From positions 1 through 6,414 of the forward strand of contig JAILZC010000059.1 in the NCBI GenBank assembly GCA_023512665.1: DNA of 6,414 nucleotides, given 5' to 3'. The position numbers and the translations under genes were made by a program. Positions 1 to 5,440 of the stretch are shown here, piece after piece (within the stretch, counting starts at the first letter, position 1; each line of letters starts with the position of its first letter). The notes beneath the pieces are model-generated. The model was not told the origin of the DNA, did no database searches, and saw only the letters and a program-made list of their open reading frames with translations. Source of the stretch: Candidatus Bipolaricaulota bacterium (lineage in GTDB: Bacteria; Bipolaricaulota; Bipolaricaulia; RBG-16-55-9; DRXL01).

Positions 1-7
1 CATTAGA

Positions 8-52
8 CCTAACCCCAACCCCTTCCCTAAAGGGAAGGGGCCGGGGGAGAGG
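8..52. repeat. Palindromic interspersed-repeat-like element
   Basis: The core is a perfect 10-bp inverted repeat, ccccttccct (19-28) and agggaagggg (31-40), with a 2-base loop. Outer arms rich in CCTAACCCC and GGGGGAGAGG (about 8-18 and 42-52) continue the symmetry imperfectly. C-run/G-run palindromes of this style occur as dispersed repeats in many bacterial genomes; whether this one is repeated elsewhere in this genome cannot be seen. It ends two bases before the Shine-Dalgarno site of the next gene, so it may form a hairpin in that leader. There is no T-run after it, so it is not a typical intrinsic terminator. Confidence 0.6.
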
Positions 53-68
53 TCAAGGAGGTAGCATC

Positions 69-323
69 ATGGGTGCGCGCGAAGAATTAGAAGCCCAACT
101 CAAGAGCATCTTCGGCAAAGCCAAGTACCCCGTCAAGAGCGTCTTCGATCTGCTCCCCGTCCTGCCCCAAGGGCCGATGACGAAGTTCACGGCGGGGAAC
201 AAATCCTGGACGGCGATGGAGCTGTCGCAGAAGTTCGGCGGACAAGCGAAGTTCCCCTATCAAGACGTGGACTCGCTCGTCAAGGACTTGCTGGACGGCC
301 TGGCCGCCAAGGGCGAACTCTAG
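69..323 (+). CDS. MTH865-like small protein (84 aa)
   Basis: This small soluble protein resembles the MTH865 family, named after a Methanothermobacter protein with a compact EF-hand-like helical fold and no firmly established function. Landmarks are an N-terminal amphipathic helix (EELEAQLKSIFGKAKYPV), the turn LPQGP at 32-36, a TAGNKSWTAMEL stretch at 41-52, and FPYQDVDSLVKDLL at 62-75, matching the family pattern of FP(F/I)xS followed by a helix. Length (about 80 residues) is normal for the family. There is no signal peptide, membrane segment or cysteine. The ATG follows a near-ideal Shine-Dalgarno site AAGGAGGT (55-62) with 6 bases of spacing, which fixes the start. The thiolase gene begins 9 bases after the stop, so the two are probably one operon. 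Family assignment is from remembered similarity; a role in thiolase function is only inference. Confidence 0.8.
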   Translation: MGAREELEAQLKSIFGKAKYPVKSVFDLLPVLPQGPMTKFTAGNKSWTAMELSQKFGGQAKFPYQDVDSLVKDLLDGLAAKGEL

Positions 324-332
324 CGTTTCTCT

Positions 333-1490
333 ATGACAGGTGGAGCCGGGCGCGAGCCGGTCATCGTGGAGGCCGTGCGCACGCCTATCGGGAAGCGCGA
401 CGGCCTCTTCAAAGAGACCCGCGCCGACGAGATCGGCGTTATAGCCCTCAAAGCGTTGCTCGAACGCACGCGCATCAGCCCATCTGAAATTGAAGATGTG
501 GTCTTGGGGTGCGTCACCGCGCGCGGTGAGCAGGGCTTTAACATTGCTCGCATTATCGCGCTCGAAGCGGGCTTGCCCATCGAATCTGCCGGGGTCACCG
601 TCAATCGTCTCTGCGGCTCCTCCCAACAAGCTATACACTTTGCCGCGCAAGAGATTCTCGCCGGCGTCTGCGATTGCGCTATCGCCGGTGGGGTCGAGAG
701 CATGACCCGCGAGCCGATGGGCTCGGATTTAGACAAGCCGCTCAACCCTAAATTATTAGCGCAATACGAGATCGTCCCTCAAGGGGAGTCGGCTGAGCGC
801 ATCGCCGAGCAATGGGAGATCTCGCGCGAGGAGCTCGACGAGTTCGCTCTCCAGAGCCATCTCAAGGCCGCGCACGCCCAGGACGCAGGCTATTTTGAGA
901 GTCAGATCGCTCCGGTCACGATCAATCATATAACGATAACGCGCGACGAAGGCGTCCGACGATATACTTCTCCCGAAGAAGGCCGGGCGAAGCTCGCCAA
1001 GCTCGCGCCGGCCTTCCGCCCCAACGGCAAGATCACGGCGGGAAATTCTTCGCAGATCAGCGACGGGGCCGCAGCACTCTTAGTGATGACCCGCGACAAG
1101 GCCAAAGCGTTGGGCTACAAGCCCAGGGCGCGCTTCCGGTCGTGGGCTGTCGCCGGGGTTGACCCGACGATTATGCTCACCGGCCCGATCCCGGCTACGA
1201 GAAAAGCCCTGCAGAAGGCAGGGCTCTCGCTCTCGGATATAGATTTATTTGAGTGCAATGAAGCGTTCGCCTCGGTGCCCATCGCCTGGGGGAGAGAGCT
1301 GGACGTCCCCTGGGAGAGGGTCAACGTCAACGGCGGGGCGATCGCCCTCGGGCATCCCCTGGGGGCAACGGGCGCCATTCTCTTCACAAAGATTCTCTAC
1401 GAGCTTGAGCGCCGCAACGCCCAGTTCGGCTTGGTGACGATGTGCATCGGCTTTGGCCAGGGCATCGCCACGGTGATCGAGCGCGTTTAG
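333..1490 (+). CDS. Thiolase (acetyl-CoA C-acetyl/acyltransferase)
   Basis: A complete 385-residue thiolase, which catalyses reversible condensation or thiolytic cleavage of (3-keto)acyl-CoA in the cytoplasm. The N-terminal EAVRTPIGK (13-21) is typical. The nucleophile is Cys94 in NRLCGSSQQA (91-100). The other catalytic motifs are NEAF (309-312), GHPLGATG (340-347, His341) and CIGFGQG (371-377, Cys371). Spacing matches biosynthetic and degradative thiolases such as PhaA (Cys89/His348/Cys378), so it should be active. The loop domain is slightly short (total 385 against about 390-400). Motifs alone cannot separate acetoacetyl-CoA thiolase from a longer-chain beta-oxidation enzyme, and no other fatty-acid gene is in view. 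ATG 333 is the first possible start after an in-frame TAG at 321-323 and has no Shine-Dalgarno site, which suggests translation coupled to the upstream small gene. Its stop overlaps the convergent OsmC gene by 4 bases. Confidence 0.95.
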   Translation: MTGGAGREPVIVEAVRTPIGKRDGLFKETRADEIGVIALKALLERTRISPSEIEDVVLGCVTARGEQGFNIARIIALEAGLPIESAGVTVNRLCGSSQQAIHFAAQEILAGVCDCAIAGGVESMTREPMGSDLDKPLNPKLLAQYEIVPQGESAERIAEQWEISREELDEFALQSHLKAAHAQDAGYFESQIAPVTINHITITRDEGVRRYTSPEEGRAKLAKLAPAFRPNGKITAGNSSQISDGAAALLVMTRDKAKALGYKPRARFRSWAVAGVDPTIMLTGPIPATRKALQKAGLSLSDIDLFECNEAFASVPIAWGRELDVPWERVNVNGGAIALGHPLGATGAILFTKILYELERRNAQFGLVTMCIGFGQGIATVIERV

Positions 1491-1939
1491 GCTTTCACCG
1501 TCGGCTTGATCTCGTACTTGACGGTGCCCTTGACAGCGCGCGAGATAATACATCGTTGCTCGGCCAATCGCACCGCGCGCGCGATGGCCATATCGTGGGC
1601 CTTGGGGTCACCCTCCAGCTCAAAATGGGGCTTTAAGATAACTTCTGTGAAATGGAACCCGCCCTCTTCGTGGGAGGAGACGCGCCCCTCGGCCTCGCAC
1701 TCCAGCGTCTTGACGGGCAGGCGCATCTTCTCCGCGACGTAGGCGAGTGTGATCAGATAGCACGAGCACGCGGCAGAAAGAAAGAGCTCTTCTGGGTTTG
1801 TCGGCCCGCCGGTCCCCCCGAATTCCTCAGCGATCCCAAAGGGCGTCCGGACCGTCTGCTCCTCGTTGACGATCTCGCCTTGGCCGTCTATCCCGCCGTG
1901 CCACCGCCCGTAAACGCGAAAAATATATTTGGTGTGCAT
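1487..1939 (-). CDS. OsmC/Ohr-family peroxiredoxin-like protein
   Basis: OsmC-family proteins reduce organic hydroperoxides with a peroxidatic and a resolving cysteine in the cytoplasm. This 150-residue protein has the family layout: an N-terminal beta-sheet half, NPEELFLSAACSCY (48-61) starting the central helix with Cys58 in the peroxidatic position, and AEQRCIISRAVKG (126-138) with Cys130 as the likely resolving residue. An extra cysteine, Cys60, lies two residues after Cys58, and Cys81 is also present. The EEFGGTGGPTNPEEL segment suggests the subfamily that includes staphylococcal SACOL1771 rather than classical Ohr, a tentative assignment. A TTG (1948) and a GTG (1945) lie upstream in frame, but AAGGGG (1954-1949) sits 9 bases before ATG 1939 and touches or crowds the others, so ATG 1939 is chosen. 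The gene is monocistronic and convergent with the thiolase; their stop codons overlap, with no terminator between. Confidence 0.9.
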   Translation of the reverse strand: MHTKYIFRVYGRWHGGIDGQGEIVNEEQTVRTPFGIAEEFGGTGGPTNPEELFLSAACSCYLITLAYVAEKMRLPVKTLECEAEGRVSSHEEGGFHFTEVILKPHFELEGDPKAHDMAIARAVRLAEQRCIISRAVKGTVKYEIKPTVKA

Positions 1940-1973
1940 GGGCACCAACCCCTTCGTGGTAGAGTAATGTTTT

Positions 1974-2002
1974 ACGATACCAAAAAATCAGCGGCTTGCC
2001 AA
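1974..2002 (-). promoter_or_regulatory. Possible promoter of the OsmC-family gene
   Basis: On the minus strand TTGGCA (2002-1997) is followed after 17 bases by TATCGT (1979-1974), 5/6 and 4/6 matches to the sigma-70 boxes. Transcription would start near 1967, giving a leader of about 28 bases to ATG 1939. The boxes lie just downstream of the mazF remnant. The match is moderate. Confidence 0.4.
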
Positions 2003-2011
2003 ATTCGCGAG

Positions 2012-2131
2012 TTACCCCAGCCCTAGAGCAAAGCGTATCGCTTGATTGAGCTGACGCAGTTTGGCCGGACTCAACGTCGTGATTTTGCTCCGCAACCGCG
2101 CCTTGGGGATTGTCGCGCTTGAGAGATTGCC
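2012..2131 (-). pseudogene. C-terminal remnant of a MazF-type toxin gene
   Basis: Reading the minus strand in the frame that ends at TAA 2014-2012 gives about 40 residues, including TIPKARLRSKITTL then SPAKLRQLNQAIRFALGLG. This fits the C-terminal helix region of MazF/PemK endoribonucleases; Bacillus subtilis NdoA, from memory, has TIDKQRLTDKITHL and then a helix with EALQISLAL. A full MazF is about 110-115 residues. The N-terminal SH3-like barrel with the catalytic Arg and Thr is absent, and no start codon or ribosome binding site serves this frame. The remnant overlaps the 3' end of the upstream antitoxin ORF in a different frame, so a deletion probably joined the antitoxin's late codons to the toxin's late codons, with the breakpoint around 2113-2140. 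It is non-functional as a toxin. Confidence 0.8.
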
Positions 2132-2349
2132 AGAGCTTCGTCTCGCTCTTTCTTTGTTTCTGGGCGCTTCTTGTACCCAGCCACGTACCGCTTGACAAGC
2201 TCTTCTTCTTGCTGCTCGTTAAGCCATAGCGTGATCGCTTCTGTAATCAAAGCACTTCTGGTTTTCCTCAGCTTTTTACGTATCTTTTCCACAGCACTGA
2301 ATTTCTCCTTAGGCAGACTCACTCCAATCTTCACGGTTTCGGAAGACAT
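2071..2349 (-). CDS. Ribbon-helix-helix antitoxin (MazE-like), 3'-altered
   Basis: A 92-residue CopG/RHH-type DNA-binding protein. The ribbon is VKIGVSLPKEKF (6-17); helices are at about 18-29 and 32-44 with the loop KTRSALITEAITLWL (29-43). A charged tail EEELVKRYVAGYKKRPE (48-64) resembles antitoxins paired with MazF, where it binds the toxin. Such proteins dimerise, repress their own operon and neutralise the toxin. From about residue 75-79 the sequence becomes QARQSPRRGCGAKSRR, which is out-of-frame reading of the mazF remnant, so the native C-terminus is lost. The N-terminal domain is intact and expression signals are strong: a consensus promoter, and AAGG (2360-2357) placed 7 bases before ATG 2349. 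It may persist as a solitary regulator or antitoxin against related MazF proteins elsewhere, or be decaying. It is divergent from the helicase gene. Confidence 0.8.
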   Translation of the reverse strand: MSSETVKIGVSLPKEKFSAVEKIRKKLRKTRSALITEAITLWLNEQQEEELVKRYVAGYKKRPETKKERDEALAISQARQSPRRGCGAKSRR

Positions 2350-2377
2350 AATCTCACCTTGAGCGTGAACGAACTCC

Positions 2378-2390
2378 CTCTATTATAGAG
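2378..2390. promoter_or_regulatory. Candidate operator over the antitoxin -10 box
   Basis: CTCTATTATAGAG is a palindrome with 6-bp arms around a central T and lies exactly over the -10 box. A second perfect palindrome, AGGCGCCT (2391-2398), follows in the spacer. Short palindromes over the promoter are the usual binding sites of RHH antitoxins, so autorepression is likely; this is inference from position. Confidence 0.5.
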
Positions 2391-2409
2391 AGGCGCCTTG
2401 AGATGTCAA
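2382..2409 (-). promoter_or_regulatory. Consensus sigma-70 promoter of the RHH antitoxin gene
   Basis: Minus strand: TTGACA (2409-2404), 16-base spacer, TATAAT (2387-2382), both boxes perfect. The predicted transcription start is near 2375, giving a leader of about 25 bases that contains the AAGGTGA ribosome binding site. Confidence 0.8.
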
Positions 2410-2440
2410 CAGGGTTGGGCTTTTGTACCGAGCAGGGTAG

Positions 2441-2446
2441 TATAAT
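2441..2446 (+). promoter_or_regulatory. -10 box of the helicase gene (probable leaderless mRNA)
   Basis: A perfect TATAAT lies only 6 bases before ATG 2453. Normal initiation 6-7 bases after the box would place the first transcribed base at or next to the A of the start codon. No good -35 box stands at 16-18 bases; TTGGGC (2415-2420) is 20 bases away. The only purine run upstream, AGGG (2434-2437), is 15 bases from the ATG and would lie upstream of the transcript. Confidence 0.5.
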
Positions 2447-2452
2447 AATAAT

Positions 2453-4348
2453 ATGACCAGCGCCGGGTTCTTGCAGAAGCTCAAGGAGCATCTCGCGGAG
2501 TTTGAGCTGCGTCCCTCTCAACAAGAGATGCTCGCCGCGTGCGAGCGGGTCGTCACCTCTGGGGGCACTCTGCTCGTCGAAGCCCCGACGGGCGTGGGCA
2601 AGACCTTCGCCTACGCCATCCCCGCGATTCTCTCTGGGAAGAGAACGATCATCTCGACCAATAAAAAAAATCTGCAAGACCAGTTGATCCAGAAAGACTT
2701 GCCCCTGCTGGCGCGCGTGAAGGATTTTAGATTCTCTGTAGCCAAGGGATTTTCGAACTATCTCTGTCTGTTGTCGCTGCACGGGGTTCAGCCGAAGACT
2801 CCGACAGAAGCCCAGGAGCGCGCGCGGCTGCTGCGGTGGGCCGAGACGACCGAGGACGGCGAACAAGATTCTCTCGTGCCTCCAAGCCCCCTCTGGGACG
2901 AAGTACGCGCCGATTCTGCCGGATGCCTGCGACAAGATTGCCCCTACTACGATCAGTGCTTGTACTTTCGTGCGCGCGAACGCTGGTTCGGCGCAGACCT
3001 CTTGGTGGTCAATCACGCGTTGCTTGCTGCTGATGCCGCGTTGGCTCTGGAGGCAGGCCGTGGGCTCTTGCCCGACGCCGAGATTTTAATTATTGATGAA
3101 GCGCACGCTCTAGAAGATGCGTTTTCGAGCGCATTCACTCGATGGGTCAGCCGCCACACCCTCGAGAATCTCATCCGAGAAGTAACAGCACTCGACCGGC
3201 GCTTAGCCGCGAGAGCGCACAGTGTGCTCTCGCGGCTGCAGACGCTCGCCCCGACGTTCTTTGAGCAGCTGCGCACGCGCTATCCGGCGGAGCGCCGCCG
3301 CGTCGCCCCAGAAGAGTTCGCCCTGCGCACCGAAGCTGAGCTTCTTCTCCAAACGCTGGTGCAGCTCCAGGCGATAATAGAAGATTTCTTAGCGAAAGAA
3401 TCGCCGACGCTCTTTGCCCAGAGTGATGCTCGCGCGCACTTAGTGAAGCTTCGCAAGTGCGCTGCCTGGGTCGCCCAGGTCGGCGCCACGCTGCTCAATT
3501 TTCTTGAGCCGATCCAGACCGGCTCGCCCTTGGTACGCTGGACGGAGTCCTCGGAGCAGCGCGCGACGCTCTCCGTCGCCCCGCTCTCTCCAAAGACGGA
3601 GCTGCACGATGGGCTGCTCTCGCGCTTTGGGTCTATTATCTTGACGTCGGCGACGCTCTCCGTCGGCGAGGACTTCAGTTATATTCGGAAGCAGCTGGGC
3701 ATTGAGGGCGAGACTCTAGCATTAGCATCGTCGTTCGACTACGCGCGACAGGTTCGGCTCTGTCTTCACAGGTTGCAGCCGCCGGAGCGAGGCAATCCCT
3801 CAGAAAAATATTGGGACGAGCTGGCGCGTCGGATAGCCCGTATCGTCGAGAGCACCGGCGGCGGCGCGTTGGTGCTCTTCACCAACGCGCGGGTGTTGGA
3901 CGAGACCGCCCGTCGGCTGCGCGAGTCTCTCCATCCCAGCGCACTCGTGCTCTGCCAGGGGGAAGAGTCGCGTTCGCAGTTATTGTCCAAATTCAGGGCC
4001 GACGGCAACGCCGTCTTGTTGGGGTTAGATTCGTTCTGGGAGGGGATAGATGTGCCCGGGCCGGCACTGCGCACCGTGATCATCACGAAGATTCCGTTTG
4101 AAGTTCCCGACGACCCCGTGCACGAGGCGCGCGTGGAGCGGCTGCGCGAAGAGGGCCGCGACCCGTTCAACGAGTATATTCTGCCCAGGGCAGCGTTAAA
4201 GCTCAAGCAGGGCTTTGGTCGGCTCATCCGCACCGCGACCGACACCGGCGAAGTCCATATCTTAGACGGGCGGGTGCTCACGCGCTCCTATGGGAGGAAG
4301 CTGCTCCAAGCCCTGCCCCAAGGGATTGGGATTGAAGTTATAGACTGA
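2453..4348 (+). CDS. dinG: DinG/YoaA-type (XPD-like) Fe-S ATP-dependent DNA helicase
   Basis: A complete 631-residue superfamily 2 helicase of the XPD/DinG group, 5'-3' DNA helicases that unwind forks, R-loops and D-loops in repair. In order: RPSQQEML (20-27, Q-like motif), Walker A EAPTGVGKT (43-51), motif Ia STNKKNLQDQL (68-78), four iron-sulfur cysteines Cys105, Cys158, Cys163 and Cys169 (C-x52-C-x4-C-x5-C), VVNHALL (185-191), the DEAH box (215-218), a variable Arch-like helical region (about 235-360), TSATL (398-402), LVLFTNARVL (473-482), SFWEGIDVPG (527-536) and the arginine-finger motif QGFGRLIRT (586-594). All catalytic and cluster residues are present, so it should be active. There is no N-terminal exonuclease domain, and the length is closer to YoaA than to E. 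coli DinG (716). ATG 2453 is required to keep the Q-like motif; it lacks a Shine-Dalgarno site. The 3' end overlaps the convergent DCC gene by 11 bases. Confidence 0.95.
   Translation: MTSAGFLQKLKEHLAEFELRPSQQEMLAACERVVTSGGTLLVEAPTGVGKTFAYAIPAILSGKRTIISTNKKNLQDQLIQKDLPLLARVKDFRFSVAKGFSNYLCLLSLHGVQPKTPTEAQERARLLRWAETTEDGEQDSLVPPSPLWDEVRADSAGCLRQDCPYYDQCLYFRARERWFGADLLVVNHALLAADAALALEAGRGLLPDAEILIIDEAHALEDAFSSAFTRWVSRHTLENLIREVTALDRRLAARAHSVLSRLQTLAPTFFEQLRTRYPAERRRVAPEEFALRTEAELLLQTLVQLQAIIEDFLAKESPTLFAQSDARAHLVKLRKCAAWVAQVGATLLNFLEPIQTGSPLVRWTESSEQRATLSVAPLSPKTELHDGLLSRFGSIILTSATLSVGEDFSYIRKQLGIEGETLALASSFDYARQVRLCLHRLQPPERGNPSEKYWDELARRIARIVESTGGGALVLFTNARVLDETARRLRESLHPSALVLCQGEESRSQLLSKFRADGNAVLLGLDSFWEGIDVPGPALRTVIITKIPFEVPDDPVHEARVERLREEGRDPFNEYILPRAALKLKQGFGRLIRTATDTGEVHILDGRVLTRSYGRKLLQALPQGIGIEVID
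3206..3236. repeat. Near-perfect 31-base palindrome inside the helicase gene
   Basis: GCCGCGAGAGC (3206-3216) pairs with GCTCTCGCGGC (3226-3236). The inner bases extend the stem to about 14 pairs with one G-T wobble, leaving a 3-base AGT loop. It encodes residues of about LAARAHSVLSRL in the variable Arch-like region between motifs II and III, where sequence is poorly conserved. It could be a hairpin in the mRNA or a small mobile palindrome tolerated in frame; it could also be chance from Ala/Arg/Leu codon use. Confidence 0.5.
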
Positions 4349-4763
4349 GCAAGAGTTGAGAGAGCTCAGACTTGGCGTGCTCAGTCAGCGGGGCTGCTGA
4401 GAGCGCCGAGCCGTCGGCGGCGCATCCGGGGCCACAGACCCTTTGGCGGTGGCGCGTCAAGCGCGAGACTATTGACACTATAGTTGGGTAGAGCCAGAAC
4501 GCTAGACGTGCTCCGGGCAATCGCAAATTCTGTATGATGCGCTGCGCGGCCTCGCGCCCCCAACTGATAGAGTCTTCTTCAAAGAGAAACATCGCAAACC
4601 CAAAGTCTTGGCCAAACTGGGCGCGGAGCAATCGCTGAGCGGGCTCGCTCTCGAAGGGGAGCAGCGCGAATTTTTTAGAGAAGTCTAGAGCGCGCGCCAG
4701 GCGCGCGAAGCCCCGACAGTACGCGCACTGGCCGTCGTAGATCAAAAGCCTCTTCTTTGTCAT
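4338..4763 (-). CDS. DCC-family thiol-disulfide oxidoreductase (DUF393)
   Basis: This family has a thioredoxin-like fold with an N-terminal CxxC and is annotated as putative thiol-disulfide oxidoreductase; substrates are mostly unknown. The 141-residue protein begins MTKKRLLIYDGQCAYC with the hallmark DGxCxxC motif (Cys13, Cys16). A strand-helix core follows, with ALLPFESEPAQRLL (33-46), a FAMFLFEEDSISWGREAAQ stretch (56-74), a hydrophobic segment LAFWLYPTIVSIVS (87-100) and a second cysteine pair Cys110/Cys114 near the C-terminus. No signal peptide is seen. An in-frame ATG at 4805 would add 14 residues, but ATG 4763 sits two bases after the regulator's stop and directly precedes the conserved strand, so it is preferred. 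There is no clear Shine-Dalgarno site, so translational coupling to the regulator is likely. The 3' end overlaps the helicase gene by 11 bases. Confidence 0.85.
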   Translation of the reverse strand: MTKKRLLIYDGQCAYCRGFARLARALDFSKKFALLPFESEPAQRLLRAQFGQDFGFAMFLFEEDSISWGREAAQRIIQNLRLPGARLAFWLYPTIVSIVSRLTRHRQRVCGPGCAADGSALSAAPLTEHAKSELSQLLLSL

Positions 4764-4765
4764 CG

Positions 4766-5431
4766 CTACGTGTGCGCGCTCTTGCGCCGGATGAGATAGA
4801 TACAAGCGCCATCGCCCTTGATAATGTGCTTCTGTCTGGTAACAGCGGCATCGTTCAAGACGCGCCGAAAAAGCTCGAGCTCATGGGCGCACGCGGCAGG
4901 CCAGCGTCGGGCGACTTGGCAGATCGCACAGTTGTGCTCTTTGAGCAAGAACGTGTCCTCATCGAGCTCTTCCCAGTCGGCCATATAGCCCTCTTCGGTG
5001 CGAATCTTCGCAAGTTCGGCCACGCGCTCTCGGAGAGTTTTGCCGGCCAGGCGCGCACGATATTGGGCGGCGAGGAGTCCCGTCCGCTTGTCAAAAATCT
5101 TGGTGACGCCGGCTTCGCCATCAACAGCCCGGATCGTCTCTAACAAGCTGTCCGCGAGCTGCGCGTAGGTGCGCGGAAAGAGTTCGTCGCCGTGCTCGGT
5201 GAGCGAGTAGAGATAGCTGGGGCGCCCCATCTTGCGCTGCACGGTTTTGGCGTGAATCAGTCCGTCGCGCTCCAGCGCCATCAGATGGCGCCGCACGCCC
5301 ATTGCCGTAATGTGCAATGCTGCGCTCAACTCGTGAGCGGTCATGGCGCCATGGCGCTTGAGCAGCTCCAAAATTTTTCGGCGTGTCTCCGGCGTCTGCC
5401 GCTCGATCAGTGCTTCCATAACTTTCACCAT
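4766..5431 (-). CDS. SufR-like winged-helix regulator with C-terminal cysteine cluster
   Basis: Numbered from ATG 5431 (221 aa). The N-terminal winged helix-turn-helix spans about 13-78: TPETRRKILELLKRHGAMTA, recognition helix TAMGVRRHLMALERDGLI, and wing GRPSYLYSLTEHGDELFP, which is the SufR-family signature. A helical linker follows. The C-terminal half has EHNCAIC (165-171), Cys181 and GDGACIYLI (206-214, Cys210), the region that holds an iron-sulfur cluster in cyanobacterial SufR. SufR spacing C-x12-C-x13-C-x14-C is matched at 168, 181 and 210, but the third position (195) is Ala, while Cys171 is extra. It probably senses Fe-S or redox state and represses genes; targets are unknown and no suf genes are in view. 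The start is uncertain: ATG 5431, ATG 5419 (GGTGA upstream) or GTG 5551. The GTG form would translate the hairpin chain into a low-complexity peptide and has no ribosome binding site. Confidence 0.85.
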   Translation of the reverse strand: MVKVMEALIERQTPETRRKILELLKRHGAMTAHELSAALHITAMGVRRHLMALERDGLIHAKTVQRKMGRPSYLYSLTEHGDELFPRTYAQLADSLLETIRAVDGEAGVTKIFDKRTGLLAAQYRARLAGKTLRERVAELAKIRTEEGYMADWEELDEDTFLLKEHNCAICQVARRWPAACAHELELFRRVLNDAAVTRQKHIIKGDGACIYLIRRKSAHT

Positions 5432-5440
5432 TGGCTCTGT

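Noticed and set aside
87..650. 187-residue minus-strand ORF opposite the small protein and thiolase
   Set aside because: It lies opposite two clearly coding genes, is Arg/Gly-rich in composition, and has no recognisable domain or ribosome binding site.
1205..1225. Inverted repeat AGCCCTGC/GCAGGGCT inside the thiolase gene
   Set aside because: It encodes the commonly conserved thiolase stretch KALQKAGL; codon use explains the symmetry and no regulatory context is evident.
1827..2198. 123-residue minus-strand ORF across the mazEF region
   Set aside because: It is the third frame over the RHH tail, mazF remnant and OsmC start; its residues show no family pattern while the other two frames do.
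2354..3016. 220-residue minus-strand ORF opposite the helicase N-terminus
   Set aside because: It is antisense to the Walker A and Fe-S region of a well-conserved helicase and has no recognisable domain.
3766..4281. 171-residue minus-strand ORF opposite helicase motifs V-VI
   Set aside because: It is a Ser/Arg-rich shadow produced by high-GC codons on the other strand.
4691..4707. CGCGCGCC-A-GGCGCGCG palindrome in the DCC gene
   Set aside because: It arises from alternating Ala and Arg codons (ARLARAL) and lies in ordinary coding sequence.
4757..5143. 128-residue plus-strand ORF within the regulator gene
   Set aside because: It is antisense to the conserved cysteine domain of the regulator and shows no domain of its own.
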